A DNA stretch of 46,425 nt from Bacteroidaceae bacterium (GCA_024683455.1 JAIKYE010000073.1:1-46425), one strand, 5' to 3'. Numbered from the stretch's first letter, positions 1-9,526 are shown. Notes: a model not told the origin generated them from the sequence alone. A program made the numbers and translations.

Positions 1-2
1 CT

Positions 3-1535
3 ACCCTTATGCTATTCTTTGCCGCAATAGCTGCACAGGCTATTCATGCCGGCGACATCATCAAGGTTTGTGGCCAGAATGTACAAAACTTCTTCTACTC
101 CGTAGATAGGGGAAGGACTACAGGCAATAGCGTTACCAAGAGCAATTACAATACAGAAGAAGGACGTAACATCAAGCTTAACGCCATCACCGATGCCCTT
201 TCCGTTTACGAGGCTGACATCTATGCCTTCAACGAGGTAGAGTGTTGTGAGGAATCGTTGGAGCTGTTGGCAAGCTCTATGAGCATAAAGACTGGTAAGC
301 GCTACCTGGCAGTGGCAGACGGACTGAGCTACGACAAGGATAGCGAACCTGATGGTCTCATCAAGTCTGGATTTATTTACAATACTGCCACCATCGAGAC
401 TTATGGTGTCAGTATGACTACGGCTTATGGCTACAACTATATCTATCCTGCCCAGATGCGTATGCAGACCTTCAAGAGCAAGACCTCTGGCGAAAGCTTC
501 ACGCTGAGCATGAACCACTTCAAGGCGAGTACCAGCAATGACCCTGCATACGACATCAATCAGCGTGAGAGCAACTCCATCGCTTTGCTGAAGGGCTTAA
601 ATCAGGCCACCCTCGACCCCGACATTCTCATCATGGGCGATCTAAACGCCGTGATGGGTGAGCTATGCTTAAACAATCTGGAGCATGCCGGCTACGAGGA
701 ACAGCTACTCAAGCGAGATCCTTATGCCACCAGTCACTGGTATTACGATGACGGCTACCTGATAGACCACGTTTTTGCCAACAGTACGATGGCTGCACAG
801 GTGGTGGATGCTCATATGGAATATGTGGCCAATCCTCATTCCACCGGTAGCAAATATACAGCCTATTCTGACCACGACCCTTATCTCGTAACCCTCAACC
901 TGCAGGCTCAGCCTGCTCCCACCTACAGCTACTCAAAAGTCACCACGCTTACCCCTGGTGCTCATTATCTCATAGCTGCTCCCACCGCAGGACTTCTGAT
1001 AGCCAAACCTGTAGATATTTCCAACGGCTACGAATATCAGTTGGGATTAGCCGTGACTGAGAGTGATGGCATCATCACGCTTTCGGATAACAAGATGGCT
1101 TATTACATAGAGGAAGACGGAAACGGCTATTACAACATCAAGGATTATTATGGCCGTTACATTTACCAGAAGGGCACCTACTACAGCACGAATGTAGGTA
1201 GCAAGAGCTATGCTGATGAGTCCAACTGCAAGTTCAGCATCACACCACAGTCTGGCGGAACCTTCAAGATTCTCAACACCACGTCGAACTTCTATTATCT
1301 TGCCAACCTCTATAACAACGCCCCCCAGTTCTCTTGGCGCAACTGGGCCAACCTTGGCAACAACCAGTATCTTCCGTGGTTGTACGAATATACTCCCGAT
1401 GACATCACGGCCATCAGTACCATAGACATCTCTACCGAGCCTGCCATCACTCGCAAGGTACTGGATAACGGGCGCATCACCATCGTAATGCCCAACGGTA
1501 AGCGCTTCACGCTTCAGGGCATTCTGCAACAATAA
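3..1535 (+). CDS. Secreted endonuclease/exonuclease/phosphatase family protein (5' end outside window)
   Basis: The frame is open to the left edge. The first Met (position 9) gives a hydrophobic stretch ending in AIHAG but without the usual basic n-region, so the true start is probably just outside the window and the visible part is most of a signal peptide. The EEP fold fills about residues 15-300 and shows the family's typical motifs: MNHFKA, MGDLNAV (metal and phosphate site) and a terminal SDHDPY with the catalytic Asp-His. A beta-rich region follows (about 310-465), and the last 30 residues (KVLDNGRITIV, NGKRF) resemble C-terminal tails of secreted Prevotella/Bacteroides proteins. Likely an extracytoplasmic nuclease or phosphodiesterase; the substrate cannot be told from sequence. 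A strong bidirectional terminator follows the stop. Family sure, substrate unknown. Confidence 0.85.
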   Translation, partial: TLMLFFAAIAAQAIHAGDIIKVCGQNVQNFFYSVDRGRTTGNSVTKSNYNTEEGRNIKLNAITDALSVYEADIYAFNEVECCEESLELLASSMSIKTGKRYLAVADGLSYDKDSEPDGLIKSGFIYNTATIETYGVSMTTAYGYNYIYPAQMRMQTFKSKTSGESFTLSMNHFKASTSNDPAYDINQRESNSIALLKGLNQATLDPDILIMGDLNAVMGELCLNNLEHAGYEEQLLKRDPYATSHWYYDDGYLIDHVFANSTMAAQVVDAHMEYVANPHSTGSKYTAYSDHDPYLVTLNLQAQPAPTYSYSKVTTLTPGAHYLIAAPTAGLLIAKPVDISNGYEYQLGLAVTESDGIITLSDNKMAYYIEEDGNGYYNIKDYYGRYIYQKGTYYSTNVGSKSYADESNCKFSITPQSGGTFKILNTTSNFYYLANLYNNAPQFSWRNWANLGNNQYLPWLYEYTPDDITAISTIDISTEPAITRKVLDNGRITIVMPNGKRFTLQGILQQ

Positions 1536-1550
1536 TAAACAGATAAGGGG

Positions 1551-1588
1551 AAAAATAAAAGCCTGCAATCAAGCAGGCTTTTATTTTT
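1551..1588. terminator. Bidirectional intrinsic terminator
   Basis: A perfect 16-bp stem (1551-1566 with 1573-1588) with loop AATCAA has a GC core (GCCTGC/GCAGGC) flanked by A-rich and T-rich arms. It can therefore end transcription in both directions. It lies between the convergent EEP gene and tdh. Confidence 0.9.
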
Positions 1589-1590
1589 GT

Positions 1591-2544
1591 TTATTTTCCT
1601 AACAACTTAACCTTGAGGTTCTTTATCATATCCTCTGTCATGCGGTCCAAGTCGAACTCTGGCTTCCAGCCCCATTCCTCACGGGCGCAAGAGTCATCCA
1701 TCTTGTTGGGCCAGCTGTCTGCAATGGCTTGCTTGATGGGCTCGGGCTTGTAAATCATCTTGAAGCTGGGATAGTACTTCTGGATAGCATGGTAGATAAT
1801 TTCAGGGTCGAAACTCATGGCCGTAACGTTGAAACTGTTGCGATGCTTGAGCTTGCTGGGATCAGCCTCCATGATATCAATCATTGCCTTTTGAGCATCG
1901 GGCATGTACATCATGTCCATGTATGTACCTTCCTTAAGAGGACATACAAAGGTTTCACCCTTAACGGCTGCATAGTAGATTTCTACAGCATAGTCAGTAG
2001 TTCCACCACCGGGCAGACTTAGGTGACTGATAAGACCGGGGAAACGTACTGAGCGGGTATCTACACCAAAGCGGGTAAAGTAATAGTCGCTCAGCAACTC
2101 GCCAGTAACCTTGGTAACACCATAAATGGTATTGGGACGCTGGATGGTATCCTGAGGAGTGTTGTCGTGTGGTGTGCTGGGACCGAACGCTCCAATAGAG
2201 CTGGGAGTGAAGACGGCACAACCAAAGAGACGGGCAACCTCCAAGCAGTTAACCAATGAGCCGATACCTACGTTCCAGCCCAGCATAGGATTGAGCTCTG
2301 CCGTAGCGCTAAGGATAGCGGCCAGATTGTAAATGGTGTCTATGTTGTACTTCTTGACAGCCTCTGCTATCTGCATGATTTGTGTGGAGTCTATGCGCTC
2401 TACTGGACCACGCTCATAAATTTCGCCCTTTAAGGGACGAAGGTCAGAGCTTACAACATTTGAGTCGCCATAGATATCCCTTAGATTGCGGGTGAGCTCA
2501 GAACCAATCTGACCTCCGGCACCCACAATGAGAATTTTCTTCAT
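1591..2544 (-). CDS. tdh: L-threonine 3-dehydrogenase, SDR (GalE-like) type
   Basis: A 317-residue NAD-dependent short-chain dehydrogenase/epimerase-fold protein. The N-terminal glycine motif GAGGQIGSE and the catalytic YGVTK (YxxxK) are visible. The fold alone would allow a sugar epimerase, but it lies 40 bp downstream of kbl on the same strand. This pairing fits the GalE-like class of L-threonine dehydrogenases, which oxidise threonine to 2-amino-3-ketobutyrate, the substrate of Kbl. The length fits that family (about 310-320). The two genes probably form one cytoplasmic threonine-to-glycine operon read from the promoter in front of kbl, and a terminator follows the stop. The epimerase alternative is less likely. 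Confidence 0.85.
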   Translation of the reverse strand: MKKILIVGAGGQIGSELTRNLRDIYGDSNVVSSDLRPLKGEIYERGPVERIDSTQIMQIAEAVKKYNIDTIYNLAAILSATAELNPMLGWNVGIGSLVNCLEVARLFGCAVFTPSSIGAFGPSTPHDNTPQDTIQRPNTIYGVTKVTGELLSDYYFTRFGVDTRSVRFPGLISHLSLPGGGTTDYAVEIYYAAVKGETFVCPLKEGTYMDMMYMPDAQKAMIDIMEADPSKLKHRNSFNVTAMSFDPEIIYHAIQKYYPSFKMIYKPEPIKQAIADSWPNKMDDSCAREEWGWKPEFDLDRMTEDMIKNLKVKLLGK

Positions 2545-2584
2545 ATTGTAGACTTAACTTCTTAAACTTCCTTGACTCTCCTGA

Positions 2585-3766
2585 TTACTTCTCTATCTCT
2601 GCACGTACTTTCTTGAATGCCTCGATGCACTTGTCCAGATGCTCACGCTCGTGAGCAGCACTGATCTGTACACGGATACGAGCCTGACCCTTTGGTACTA
2701 CGGGGTAGTAGAAGCCTGTTACGAAGATGCCTTCTTCCTGCATCTTGGCTGCATACTGCTGGCTCTTGGCAGCGTCGTAAATCATAACGGCGCAAATGGC
2801 ACTTTCAGAGGGCTTGCAGTCGAAGCCTTCTTCCTTCATGCGACGCAGGAAGTAGTCGGTGTTCTCATGCAACTTGTCTTGCAGGGCGCTGCTCTCACTC
2901 ATCAGTTCGAACATACGGATACCAGCGGCAACGAGACCGGGAGCCATTGAGTTAGAGAAGAGGTATGGACGGCTACGCTGACGCAGCATGTCGATAATCT
3001 CCTTCTTACCTGTAGTGAAACCACCCATAGCACCACCGAAGGCCTTACCTAAGGTACCAGTAAGAATCTCAATCTTACCACGCAGGTTGTAACGCTCGGT
3101 AACACCACGACCGGTCTTGCCAACGACACCGGCACTGTGACTTTCGTCAACCATTACCATTGCATCGTACTTCTGAGCCAGTTCGTAAATCTTGTCCAAG
3201 GGGCAAACATTACCATCCATAGAGAATACACCGTCTGTTACGATGACGCGGAAGCGATTCTTCTGAGCTGCCTTCAGCTGCTCTTCCAAGTCGGCCATGT
3301 CAGCATTGGCATAACGATAGCGCTGAGCCTTGCAAAGACGAACACCGTCGATAATAGAAGCATGGTTCAGGGCATCAGAGATGATGGCATCCTGATCTGT
3401 GAGCAGAGGCTCAAATACACCACCGTTGGCATCGAAACATGCAGCATAGAGGATGGTGTCTTCTGTGCCGAAGAACTCAGATATTTTCTGCTCCAACTTC
3501 TTGTGAAGGTCCTGACAACCGCAGATAAAACGTACGCTGGCCATACCAAAGCCACGTGCATCCATGCCCTTCTTGGCAGCTTCAATAAGCTCCTTGTTGC
3601 TAGCCAAGCCCAGATAGTTGTTGGCGCAGAAGTTCAGGCACTTCTTGCCCTTGACCAGAATCTCAGCACCCTGAGGGCTCTCAATGATACGCTCGTTTTT
3701 GTAAAGACCAGCTGCCTCAATCTCAGCCAGTTCCTTCTTTAGATGTTCTTGAAATTTTGTGTACAT
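2585..3766 (-). CDS. kbl: 2-amino-3-ketobutyrate CoA ligase (glycine C-acetyltransferase)
   Basis: A 393-residue PLP-dependent alpha-oxoamine synthase. Visible are the substrate-side NFCANNYLGLA motif, the VDESHSAG motif that contacts PLP, and the PLP-lysine segment TGTLGKAFGGAMGG. The length matches Kbl (about 395-400). It converts 2-amino-3-ketobutyrate and CoA to glycine and acetyl-CoA. It is the first gene of a kbl-tdh unit, with tdh 40 bp downstream. A TAACTTTG promoter box lies 74 bp upstream of the ATG, giving a leader of about 65-70 nt. Related enzymes (KBL-like serine palmitoyltransferase, BioF) share the fold; the tdh neighbour decides for Kbl. Confidence 0.93.
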   Translation of the reverse strand: MYTKFQEHLKKELAEIEAAGLYKNERIIESPQGAEILVKGKKCLNFCANNYLGLASNKELIEAAKKGMDARGFGMASVRFICGCQDLHKKLEQKISEFFGTEDTILYAACFDANGGVFEPLLTDQDAIISDALNHASIIDGVRLCKAQRYRYANADMADLEEQLKAAQKNRFRVIVTDGVFSMDGNVCPLDKIYELAQKYDAMVMVDESHSAGVVGKTGRGVTERYNLRGKIEILTGTLGKAFGGAMGGFTTGKKEIIDMLRQRSRPYLFSNSMAPGLVAAGIRMFELMSESSALQDKLHENTDYFLRRMKEEGFDCKPSESAICAVMIYDAAKSQQYAAKMQEEGIFVTGFYYPVVPKGQARIRVQISAAHEREHLDKCIEAFKKVRAEIEK

Positions 3767-3840
3767 AATTATTATGTGTTAATAGTTATTCTCTACAGTA
3801 AAAACCTACGTTTTCCCGTCTGTTGGTTAGTTCAGGCATG

Positions 3841-3848
3841 CAAAGTTA
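3841..3848 (-). promoter_or_regulatory. -7 promoter element for kbl-tdh
   Basis: On the minus strand the sequence reads TAACTTTG, matching the Bacteroidales -7 consensus TAnnTTTG, followed by C. No clear -33 TTTG was seen at the expected spacing. It lies in the gap between the start of kbl and the end of uvrA. Confidence 0.6.
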
Positions 3849-3874
3849 CGCTTTTTCTGAATACGTTGTTATCA

Positions 3875-6709
3875 TTATGATAACTTTTTTTCTTTATTTA
3901 GATATTTTCCTGTGTAGCTCTGTTTACACTTTGCTATTTCCTCAGGAGTTCCGCATGCTACAATATTGCCTCCAGCCTGTCCACCCTCGGGTCCAAGGTC
4001 AACAACATAGTCGGCACACTTTATTACCTCCATGTTGTGTTCTATAATAACTATGGTATGTCCGCGCTCTATCAGTGCATCAAAGGAAGTTAACAGTTTC
4101 TTGATGTCATAGAAGTGCAGACCCGTAGTGGGTTCATCAAAAATAAAGATGGTGGGTTGCTGCTTTTCCATACCTAAATAGTATGCCAACTTCACGCGTT
4201 GGTTTTCACCTCCGGATAGGGTAGAGGACGACTGACCTAACTTTATGTATCCCAAGCCTACGTCCTGTAAGGGCTTCAGAAGAGAAATGATTTTCTTCTG
4301 TTTGTGCTCTGTAAAGAACTCTATAGCCTGATTGATGGTCATGTTGAGCACATCATTGACATTCTGTCCCTCGTAGCGGACTTCTAAGATGTCGTGCTTG
4401 AAGCGCTGGCCGTGACAACTCTCGCACTCCAGTACAAGGTCGGCCATAAACTGCATCTCTACGGTGATAGTGCCTTCGCCCTTACACTCCTCGCATCGGC
4501 CTCCATCAGTATTGAAACTGAAAAAGGCTGGGGTGTAGCCCATCTGCTTGGCAAGGGGCTGATTGGCGAAGAGTTTACGTATCTCATCCCATGCCTTGAC
4601 GTAGGTTACGGGATTGGAGCGCGTGCTCTTTCCTATGGGGTTCTGATCCACAAACTCTATATGGCGAACCATATCCATGTCGCCCTGCAGTTCCAAGAAC
4701 TCACCGGGACGGTCTGCCACCTCATCAAGGTGGCGCTTCATGGCATTATAGAAGATGTCGCGCACAAGGCTGCTCTTGCCGCTTCCGCTGACACCGGTAA
4801 CACATGTAAGGACGTTAAGCGGAAAGCGTACGTCTATGCCCTTGAGGTTGTTGGCACGTGCGCCTTTAACCTCTATATAATTGTTCCAGGGACGGCGTGA
4901 TGCCGGTACCTCTATGCGGTCTTCTCCGCTCAGGAATGCAAGGGTGTGGGAGGAGAGCTCATTCTGAGTAATCGAAGTGTTCTGGATTTTCTGGGGCTCT
5001 CCTTGGTAAACTACTTTGCCGCCAAGGCGTCCTGCCTCTGGGCCAATGTCTATTATCCAGTCGGCGGCACGCATAATATCCTCGTCGTGCTCCACCACAA
5101 TTACCGTATTGCCTAGGTCGCGCAATTCCTTGAGCACGTGAATCAACTGATCAGTATCTCTGCTATGCAGACCGATGCTGGGTTCGTCCAAGATATACAG
5201 GCTGCCCACAAGACTGCTGCCAAGAGAGGTGGCTAAGTTGATACGCTGGCTTTCTCCTCCGGAGAGTGAGTTGGAAAGCCGGTTCATGGTGAGGTAACCC
5301 AGTCCTACATCCAAGAGGAAGTGCAGGCGGTTCTTTATCTCTGTAAGGATGCGACTGGCAATCTGCTGCTCATGCCCTGTAAGTTGGAGGTTCTCTATCC
5401 AAGGTAAAAGTTCCGTAACAGGCATTTCTACCAATTCTGAAATGCTCTTGCCGCATATCTTTACGTATCCAGCTTCGGGTCTCAGACGTGTACCATGACA
5501 TTTGGGACATGTGGTCTTACCTCTGTATCGGGCCAGCATCACACGGTTCTGAATCTTGTATTGCCCCTGACGGAGCATCTCGAAAAACTCGTCTATGCAG
5601 AGCATTCCCCATTCTTTTTCCTCGGGAGAGAGCGTCCAGCCCTTGGGAATCTGGATACCGTCTTTACCCTTTGGCTCGTGCTGAATGGGACTTCCGTGCC
5701 AGAGCCAGTCTTTCTCGTCCTGTGTCAGTTCGAAGTATGGCTTGAAGATAGGGAAACCTCGTTCTGAGTTAAAGCGGATAAACCAATTCTTCCACTCTGC
5801 CATTTTCTCTCCGCGCCAGCATACAACTGCTCCGTCATATACACTTAGAGCACTGTTGGGGATAACCAGATGTTCGTCTATGCCCATGATTTTCCCAAAT
5901 CCCTCGCACTCGGGACAGGCTCCGGCTGGTGAGTTAAAGGCAAAGAGATTATCCGTAGGCTCCTCGAAAGTCATACCGTCTGCCTCAAAGCGTATGCTGA
6001 ATTTTACAGTCTCTCCATCGGGAAGGTATTGTAGCATCATCTCGCCTCCGCCCTCGTAGAAGGCTGTCTCGGCAGAATCTACCAAGCGGGAGATGACATC
6101 CTTTTCGTTTTTTGCTGACAGACGGTCAACAACCAGCAACACCTTGTCTTTGGATTTAGGCTGGTATTCATCTATTCTGACGACTTCACCGTTTACCAGT
6201 AATCGGCTGAAACCCTGCTGTATGAGAACGCTAATGTTGGATTTGGGCTTGCAGAGCACCATCAACTTCGTGCCCTCGGGGTGCGAAAGCATGTTTTGCA
6301 CGACATCCTCGGTGGTATGTTTTTTTACCTCTTTGCCACTGATAGGACTGTAGGTGCGACCAATTCTGGCATACAGCAGGCGCATAAATTCATAAATTTC
6401 CGTGCTGGTGCCTACGGTACTGCGTGGGTTACGGCTGGTAACCTTTTGCTCTATGGCTATGGCTGGTGGAATGCCCTTGATGTAGTCACATTCGGGCTTG
6501 TTCATACGCCCCAAGAACTGGCGGGCATATGCAGAGAGACTTTCAACATACCTGCGCTGTCCCTCGGCATAAAGCGTATCAAAGGCAAGGGAACTCTTGC
6601 CGCTCCCGCTTAGGCCGGTGATGACCACCAACTTACCGCGCGGGATTTCCAAGTCGATGTTCTTCAGGTTGTTAACCCTAGCTCCTTTTATCTTTATGCA
6701 ATTCTCCAT
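3875..6709 (-). CDS. uvrA: Excinuclease ABC subunit A
   Basis: A 944-residue UvrA, the damage-recognising ATPase of nucleotide excision repair, of normal length (E. coli 940). It has two ABC ATPase modules. Walker A motifs are GLSGSGKSSLAFDTLYAEGQ near residue 32 and GVSGSGKSSLVRDI in the second half. ABC signatures are LSGGESQRI and LSGGENQRV, and Walker B regions are LDEPSIGLHSRD and FDEPTTGLH. Zinc-type cysteine pairs are present (CPECEGFG, CPKCHGTRL, CEECKGEG, CESCHGQRF). Nothing is missing. The gap to the upstream asparaginase is filled by two heptamer repeat arrays and no TAnnTTTG box is obvious there, so how uvrA is transcribed is unclear; I did not find an SOS-type operator. Confidence 0.98.
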   Translation of the reverse strand: MENCIKIKGARVNNLKNIDLEIPRGKLVVITGLSGSGKSSLAFDTLYAEGQRRYVESLSAYARQFLGRMNKPECDYIKGIPPAIAIEQKVTSRNPRSTVGTSTEIYEFMRLLYARIGRTYSPISGKEVKKHTTEDVVQNMLSHPEGTKLMVLCKPKSNISVLIQQGFSRLLVNGEVVRIDEYQPKSKDKVLLVVDRLSAKNEKDVISRLVDSAETAFYEGGGEMMLQYLPDGETVKFSIRFEADGMTFEEPTDNLFAFNSPAGACPECEGFGKIMGIDEHLVIPNSALSVYDGAVVCWRGEKMAEWKNWFIRFNSERGFPIFKPYFELTQDEKDWLWHGSPIQHEPKGKDGIQIPKGWTLSPEEKEWGMLCIDEFFEMLRQGQYKIQNRVMLARYRGKTTCPKCHGTRLRPEAGYVKICGKSISELVEMPVTELLPWIENLQLTGHEQQIASRILTEIKNRLHFLLDVGLGYLTMNRLSNSLSGGESQRINLATSLGSSLVGSLYILDEPSIGLHSRDTDQLIHVLKELRDLGNTVIVVEHDEDIMRAADWIIDIGPEAGRLGGKVVYQGEPQKIQNTSITQNELSSHTLAFLSGEDRIEVPASRRPWNNYIEVKGARANNLKGIDVRFPLNVLTCVTGVSGSGKSSLVRDIFYNAMKRHLDEVADRPGEFLELQGDMDMVRHIEFVDQNPIGKSTRSNPVTYVKAWDEIRKLFANQPLAKQMGYTPAFFSFNTDGGRCEECKGEGTITVEMQFMADLVLECESCHGQRFKHDILEVRYEGQNVNDVLNMTINQAIEFFTEHKQKKIISLLKPLQDVGLGYIKLGQSSSTLSGGENQRVKLAYYLGMEKQQPTIFIFDEPTTGLHFYDIKKLLTSFDALIERGHTIVIIEHNMEVIKCADYVVDLGPEGGQAGGNIVACGTPEEIAKCKQSYTGKYLNKEKKLS

Positions 6710-6714
6710 ATCCG

Positions 6715-6749
6715 GTTTACCGTTTACCGTTTACCGTTTACTGTTTACT
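6715..6749. repeat. Heptamer tandem repeat, five units of GTTTACY
   Basis: Five perfect-phase 7-bp units: GTTTACC three times, then GTTTACT twice. It lies just upstream of the uvrA start codon, in the uvrA-ansA gap, and belongs to the heptamer family described in the findings. Confidence 0.9.
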
Positions 6750-6784
6750 GAGTTGCTGGCCGCTGCGATATTTCGATGTTTCGG

Positions 6785-6833
6785 AATCCCTAATCCCTAA
6801 ACTCTAATCTCTAATCTCTAAACTCTCAACTTT
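6785..6833. repeat. Heptamer tandem repeat, seven degenerate units overlapping the ansA stop
   Basis: Seven consecutive 7-mers: AATCCCT twice, AAACTCT, AATCTCT twice, AAACTCT, CAACTTT. The last unit overlaps the asparaginase stop codon (complement of 6832-6834). The unit differs from that of the neighbouring array but the period is the same. Confidence 0.9.
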
Positions 6834-7878
6834 ACTTCGTAATCTCTCCACATAGATTACTGTCCATCATTTCCCTAAGCTTTTCTTTTTTCATCTTGTG
6901 TCCCAAAAGGAACATCAGTTTAGCGATGGCACACTCAGGTGTACTATCATAACCGCTCACTACGCCAGCCTCTAAGAGTGGAAGACTGGTCTCGTAAAGT
7001 CCCATGTGGACGCATCCTGCCTGACATTGGGTGATGTTTACCAAGAGAAGGCCACGGTCGTTGGCATCGCGCAGTTCCTCCTTGAACCATTGCAACTGGG
7101 GAGCGTTTCCTGCACCGAAGGTTCTGATAACCACAGCCTTAAGGCCAGGAATATTCAATACCGAATGTACCAACCTTCGCTGGATGCCGGGGAAAAGTGT
7201 GAGCACCACTACGTTGGGATCTACAAGATAATGCGGCTTGAAGGGCTTGCTGGGGTCGGGCTTACGGATTGCTGCCTCGTTGAACTTGATGTGCATGCCC
7301 GCTGTAGCCAAATCGGGATAATTGAAAGAGCGAAAAGCATTGAACTGTTCTGCGTTGATCTTGGTAGTTCTGTTGCCACGCATCAATTTCTCCTTAAAAT
7401 ATATGCAGACCTCTGGAACAATGGGAGTGCCGTTCTTATGCCGTGCCGCAGCAATCTCAATGGCAGTAATAAGGTTCTCCTTACCATCGGTGCGTAGCTT
7501 GCCAATCGGTAGCTGTGAACCGGTGAGAATGACAGGTTTGCCCAAATTTTCCAGCATGAAGCTCAGTGCAGAGGCAGTATAAGCCATGGTGTCTGTACCA
7601 TGCAAGATAACAAATCCGTCAAAAAGGTTGTAATTGCTGTCAATTATCTTTACCAACTTAGACCAATGTTCCAGTCCCATGTCGCTGGAGTCAATGGGCG
7701 GGTCAAAGGTAAAGGCATGAATCTTGTAATCAAAGCGCTTGAGTTCAGGTACTTCATCCAAGATAAGATTGAAGTTGAAATTCTCCAAAGCGCCAGTCTC
7801 AGCATTCTCTCTCATACCTATAGTACCTCCTGTATAGATGAGGAGTACGCTGGGTCTATGTGTCTTAATAGTGCTCAT
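6832..7878 (-). CDS. ansA: Type I L-asparaginase
   Basis: A 348-residue cytoplasmic type I asparaginase (AnsA family), hydrolysing asparagine to aspartate and ammonia. Catalytic threonine motifs are IYTGGTIGM near the N terminus and HGTDTMAYTASALSFML around residue 100. The frame is open a further 59 codons upstream, but I chose the ATG beginning MSTIKTHRP because the family starts about ten residues before TGGTIG. The longer version also runs through the promoter box at 7897-7904 and has no family resemblance. There is no signal peptide, which fits type I rather than the periplasmic type II enzyme. The gene is followed by heptamer repeats and then uvrA on the same strand. Confidence 0.93.
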   Translation of the reverse strand: MSTIKTHRPSVLLIYTGGTIGMRENAETGALENFNFNLILDEVPELKRFDYKIHAFTFDPPIDSSDMGLEHWSKLVKIIDSNYNLFDGFVILHGTDTMAYTASALSFMLENLGKPVILTGSQLPIGKLRTDGKENLITAIEIAAARHKNGTPIVPEVCIYFKEKLMRGNRTTKINAEQFNAFRSFNYPDLATAGMHIKFNEAAIRKPDPSKPFKPHYLVDPNVVVLTLFPGIQRRLVHSVLNIPGLKAVVIRTFGAGNAPQLQWFKEELRDANDRGLLLVNITQCQAGCVHMGLYETSLPLLEAGVVSGYDSTPECAIAKLMFLLGHKMKKEKLREMMDSNLCGEITK

Positions 7879-7896
7879 AGGGTTTAAAAATGATGG

Positions 7897-7904
7897 CAAA
7901 GGTA
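7897..7904 (-). promoter_or_regulatory. -7 promoter element for ansA
   Basis: The minus strand reads TTATTCG followed by TACCTTTG and C, a perfect TAnnTTTG with the upstream TTATTCG extension also seen before slyD and the DUF4923 gene. The start codon is 18 nt downstream, giving a short leader of about 13 nt. Confidence 0.75.
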
Positions 7905-8029
7905 CGAATAAGCGAGCGAAATACAAAAGAAAAGTGTTTTTCTTTTTGTTTCCAAGTGAAAGTAGCTTCGACAATAGCCAAAAATATAAAAAAGATGTGT
8001 ATAAAAGGGAGATGTATGAAATTTTTTTG

Positions 8030-8037
8030 TATTTTTG
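8030..8037 (+). promoter_or_regulatory. -7 promoter element for the GH10-like gene
   Basis: TATTTTTG matches TAnnTTTG. Only seven bases separate it from the ATG at 8045, so the predicted transcript has almost no leader. The surroundings are T-rich, which lowers certainty, and no -33 TTTG is seen. Confidence 0.5.
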
Positions 8038-8044
8038 TACCGAT

Positions 8045-9526
8045 ATGAAGAACAAATGGTTTATTCTGCTGCTTTTTATAGCAGTATCAGCAGTAGCTCA
8101 GAACCCCAAGAGGGAGTTCAGGGGAGCTTGGATTCAGAGTGTTAATGGTCAGTTCCAAGGCATGGGTCGCGACCGCATGCAACAAGTGCTGACGAGTCAA
8201 CTGAATGACCTTCAGAAGGATGGTATCAATGCCATTTTCTTTCAGGTGAGATGCGAGGGTGATGCCTTGTATCCCAGTGAGCTGGAGCCATGGAGCCGCT
8301 ATCTGACAGGACAGCAGGGAACACCTCCCAACCCTTATTGGGATCCCCTTGAGTGGATGGTGGAGCAGTGCCACGCCAGAAACATGGAGCTGCATGCATG
8401 GATAAACCCCTATCGTGCCAAGACCAAGGGTACAACGGCTTTGGCTAATACACATGAGTATTTCCGTCATCCCAATCATTTCTTCGATTATGATGGGTTG
8501 ATGCTCTTTGATCCCGGTTATCCTGAGAATCGCAATTACATCTGTCGGGTTGCATGCGACATTGTCCGTCGCTATGATGTGGACGGAATTCATATTGATG
8601 ATTATTTCTATCCCTATCCTGTGGCAGGTGTTGCCATACCTGATGACAATTCTTATGCACTTTACGGAAAGGGTATGAATCGTGCTGATTGGCGCCGTCA
8701 GAATGTAAACATGTTTGTTCAGCAGATGTGTCGTGAAATTAGAGAAGTTAAGCCTTGGGTTAAGTTTGGCGTATCTCCCTTTGGAATTTACCGCAATCAG
8801 AAAAACGACCCCAACGGAAGTGCTACCAATGGTTTGCAGAACTATGATGATTTGTATGCCGATGTACTCACATGGGTAGAGAATGGATGGGTAGATTACA
8901 ATATTCCTCAACTTTACTGGGAGATTGGACACACTGCAGCAGACTATGAGACACTCATCAATTGGTGGAGTGCTCATGCAGGCAAGCGTCCTGTTTATAT
9001 CGGTCAGGATGTCATGCGTACTGTAAAGGCTCCAGATCCTCAGAACCCTTCATCGCATCAGATGCCTCGTAAGTATATGCTTCAGCGTAGTCTGCCTGGT
9101 ATTTTCGGCAGTTGTCAGTGGTATGCTGCTGCTGTATGTGAGAACCCTGGTAATTATCAGACAATGTTGCGTCAGGTTTATCACAATACTCCTGCCTTGC
9201 AGCCTAAGATGCCCTGGATAGATAACAGAGCTCCTGGCAAGCCCCGTAAGACGGCTATTGTATGGACTGAAGACGGTCCTATTCTCTTCTGGACTGCTCC
9301 TAAGGCAAAGACTGTTATGGATGAGGCTGTACAGTATGTCGTTTATCGTTTCATAAAGGGCGAGAAGATAAATTTGGATGATACTTCCCATATCTTATGT
9401 ATCACACGTGAGACAAATCTCCCGCTTACCTATCAGGGTGGAAGAGCTCCTTACGTTTACATTGTAACAGCTTTGGATCACGTACAAAACGAATCTAAGG
9501 GCGCTAAGAAGAAAGTTAAGTTATGA
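8045..9526 (+). CDS. Secreted glycoside-hydrolase-like family 10 protein (YngK/GHL10 type)
   Basis: A 493-residue exported protein. MKNKWFILLLFIAVSAVAQ is a typical signal peptide, so the start is the ATG at 8045, although the frame is open 69 codons further upstream through non-coding sequence. Residues about 22-410 form a GHL10 (DUF187-type) TIM barrel: GAWIQSVNGQF, a long region with FQVRCEGDALYPSE and ELHAWINPYRA, then DGIHIDDYFYPY (acidic barrel-end residues) and VSPFGIYRN. The last 85 residues look like a fibronectin type III domain (PILFWTAPK, VQYVVYRF). It probably cleaves a glycan outside the cytoplasm; the substrate is unknown. The stop overlaps the start of the next lipoprotein gene by four bases (ATGA). 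Confidence 0.88.
   Translation: MKNKWFILLLFIAVSAVAQNPKREFRGAWIQSVNGQFQGMGRDRMQQVLTSQLNDLQKDGINAIFFQVRCEGDALYPSELEPWSRYLTGQQGTPPNPYWDPLEWMVEQCHARNMELHAWINPYRAKTKGTTALANTHEYFRHPNHFFDYDGLMLFDPGYPENRNYICRVACDIVRRYDVDGIHIDDYFYPYPVAGVAIPDDNSYALYGKGMNRADWRRQNVNMFVQQMCREIREVKPWVKFGVSPFGIYRNQKNDPNGSATNGLQNYDDLYADVLTWVENGWVDYNIPQLYWEIGHTAADYETLINWWSAHAGKRPVYIGQDVMRTVKAPDPQNPSSHQMPRKYMLQRSLPGIFGSCQWYAAAVCENPGNYQTMLRQVYHNTPALQPKMPWIDNRAPGKPRKTAIVWTEDGPILFWTAPKAKTVMDEAVQYVVYRFIKGEKINLDDTSHILCITRETNLPLTYQGGRAPYVYIVTALDHVQNESKGAKKKVKL

Noticed and set aside
6785..6833. Telomere-like repeat (units near CCCTAAA)
   Set aside because: The resemblance to the plant telomere heptamer is only superficial; the units are degenerate, other arrays have different sequences, and the setting is clearly bacterial.
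7838..8044. Longer N terminus for the GH10-like protein (69 more codons)
   Set aside because: A clean signal peptide begins at 8045 and the upstream part overlaps the ansA start and promoters.
7879..8055. Longer N terminus for the asparaginase (59 more codons)
   Set aside because: It runs through the TACCTTTG promoter box and has no family similarity; the ATG at 7878 fits the family start.
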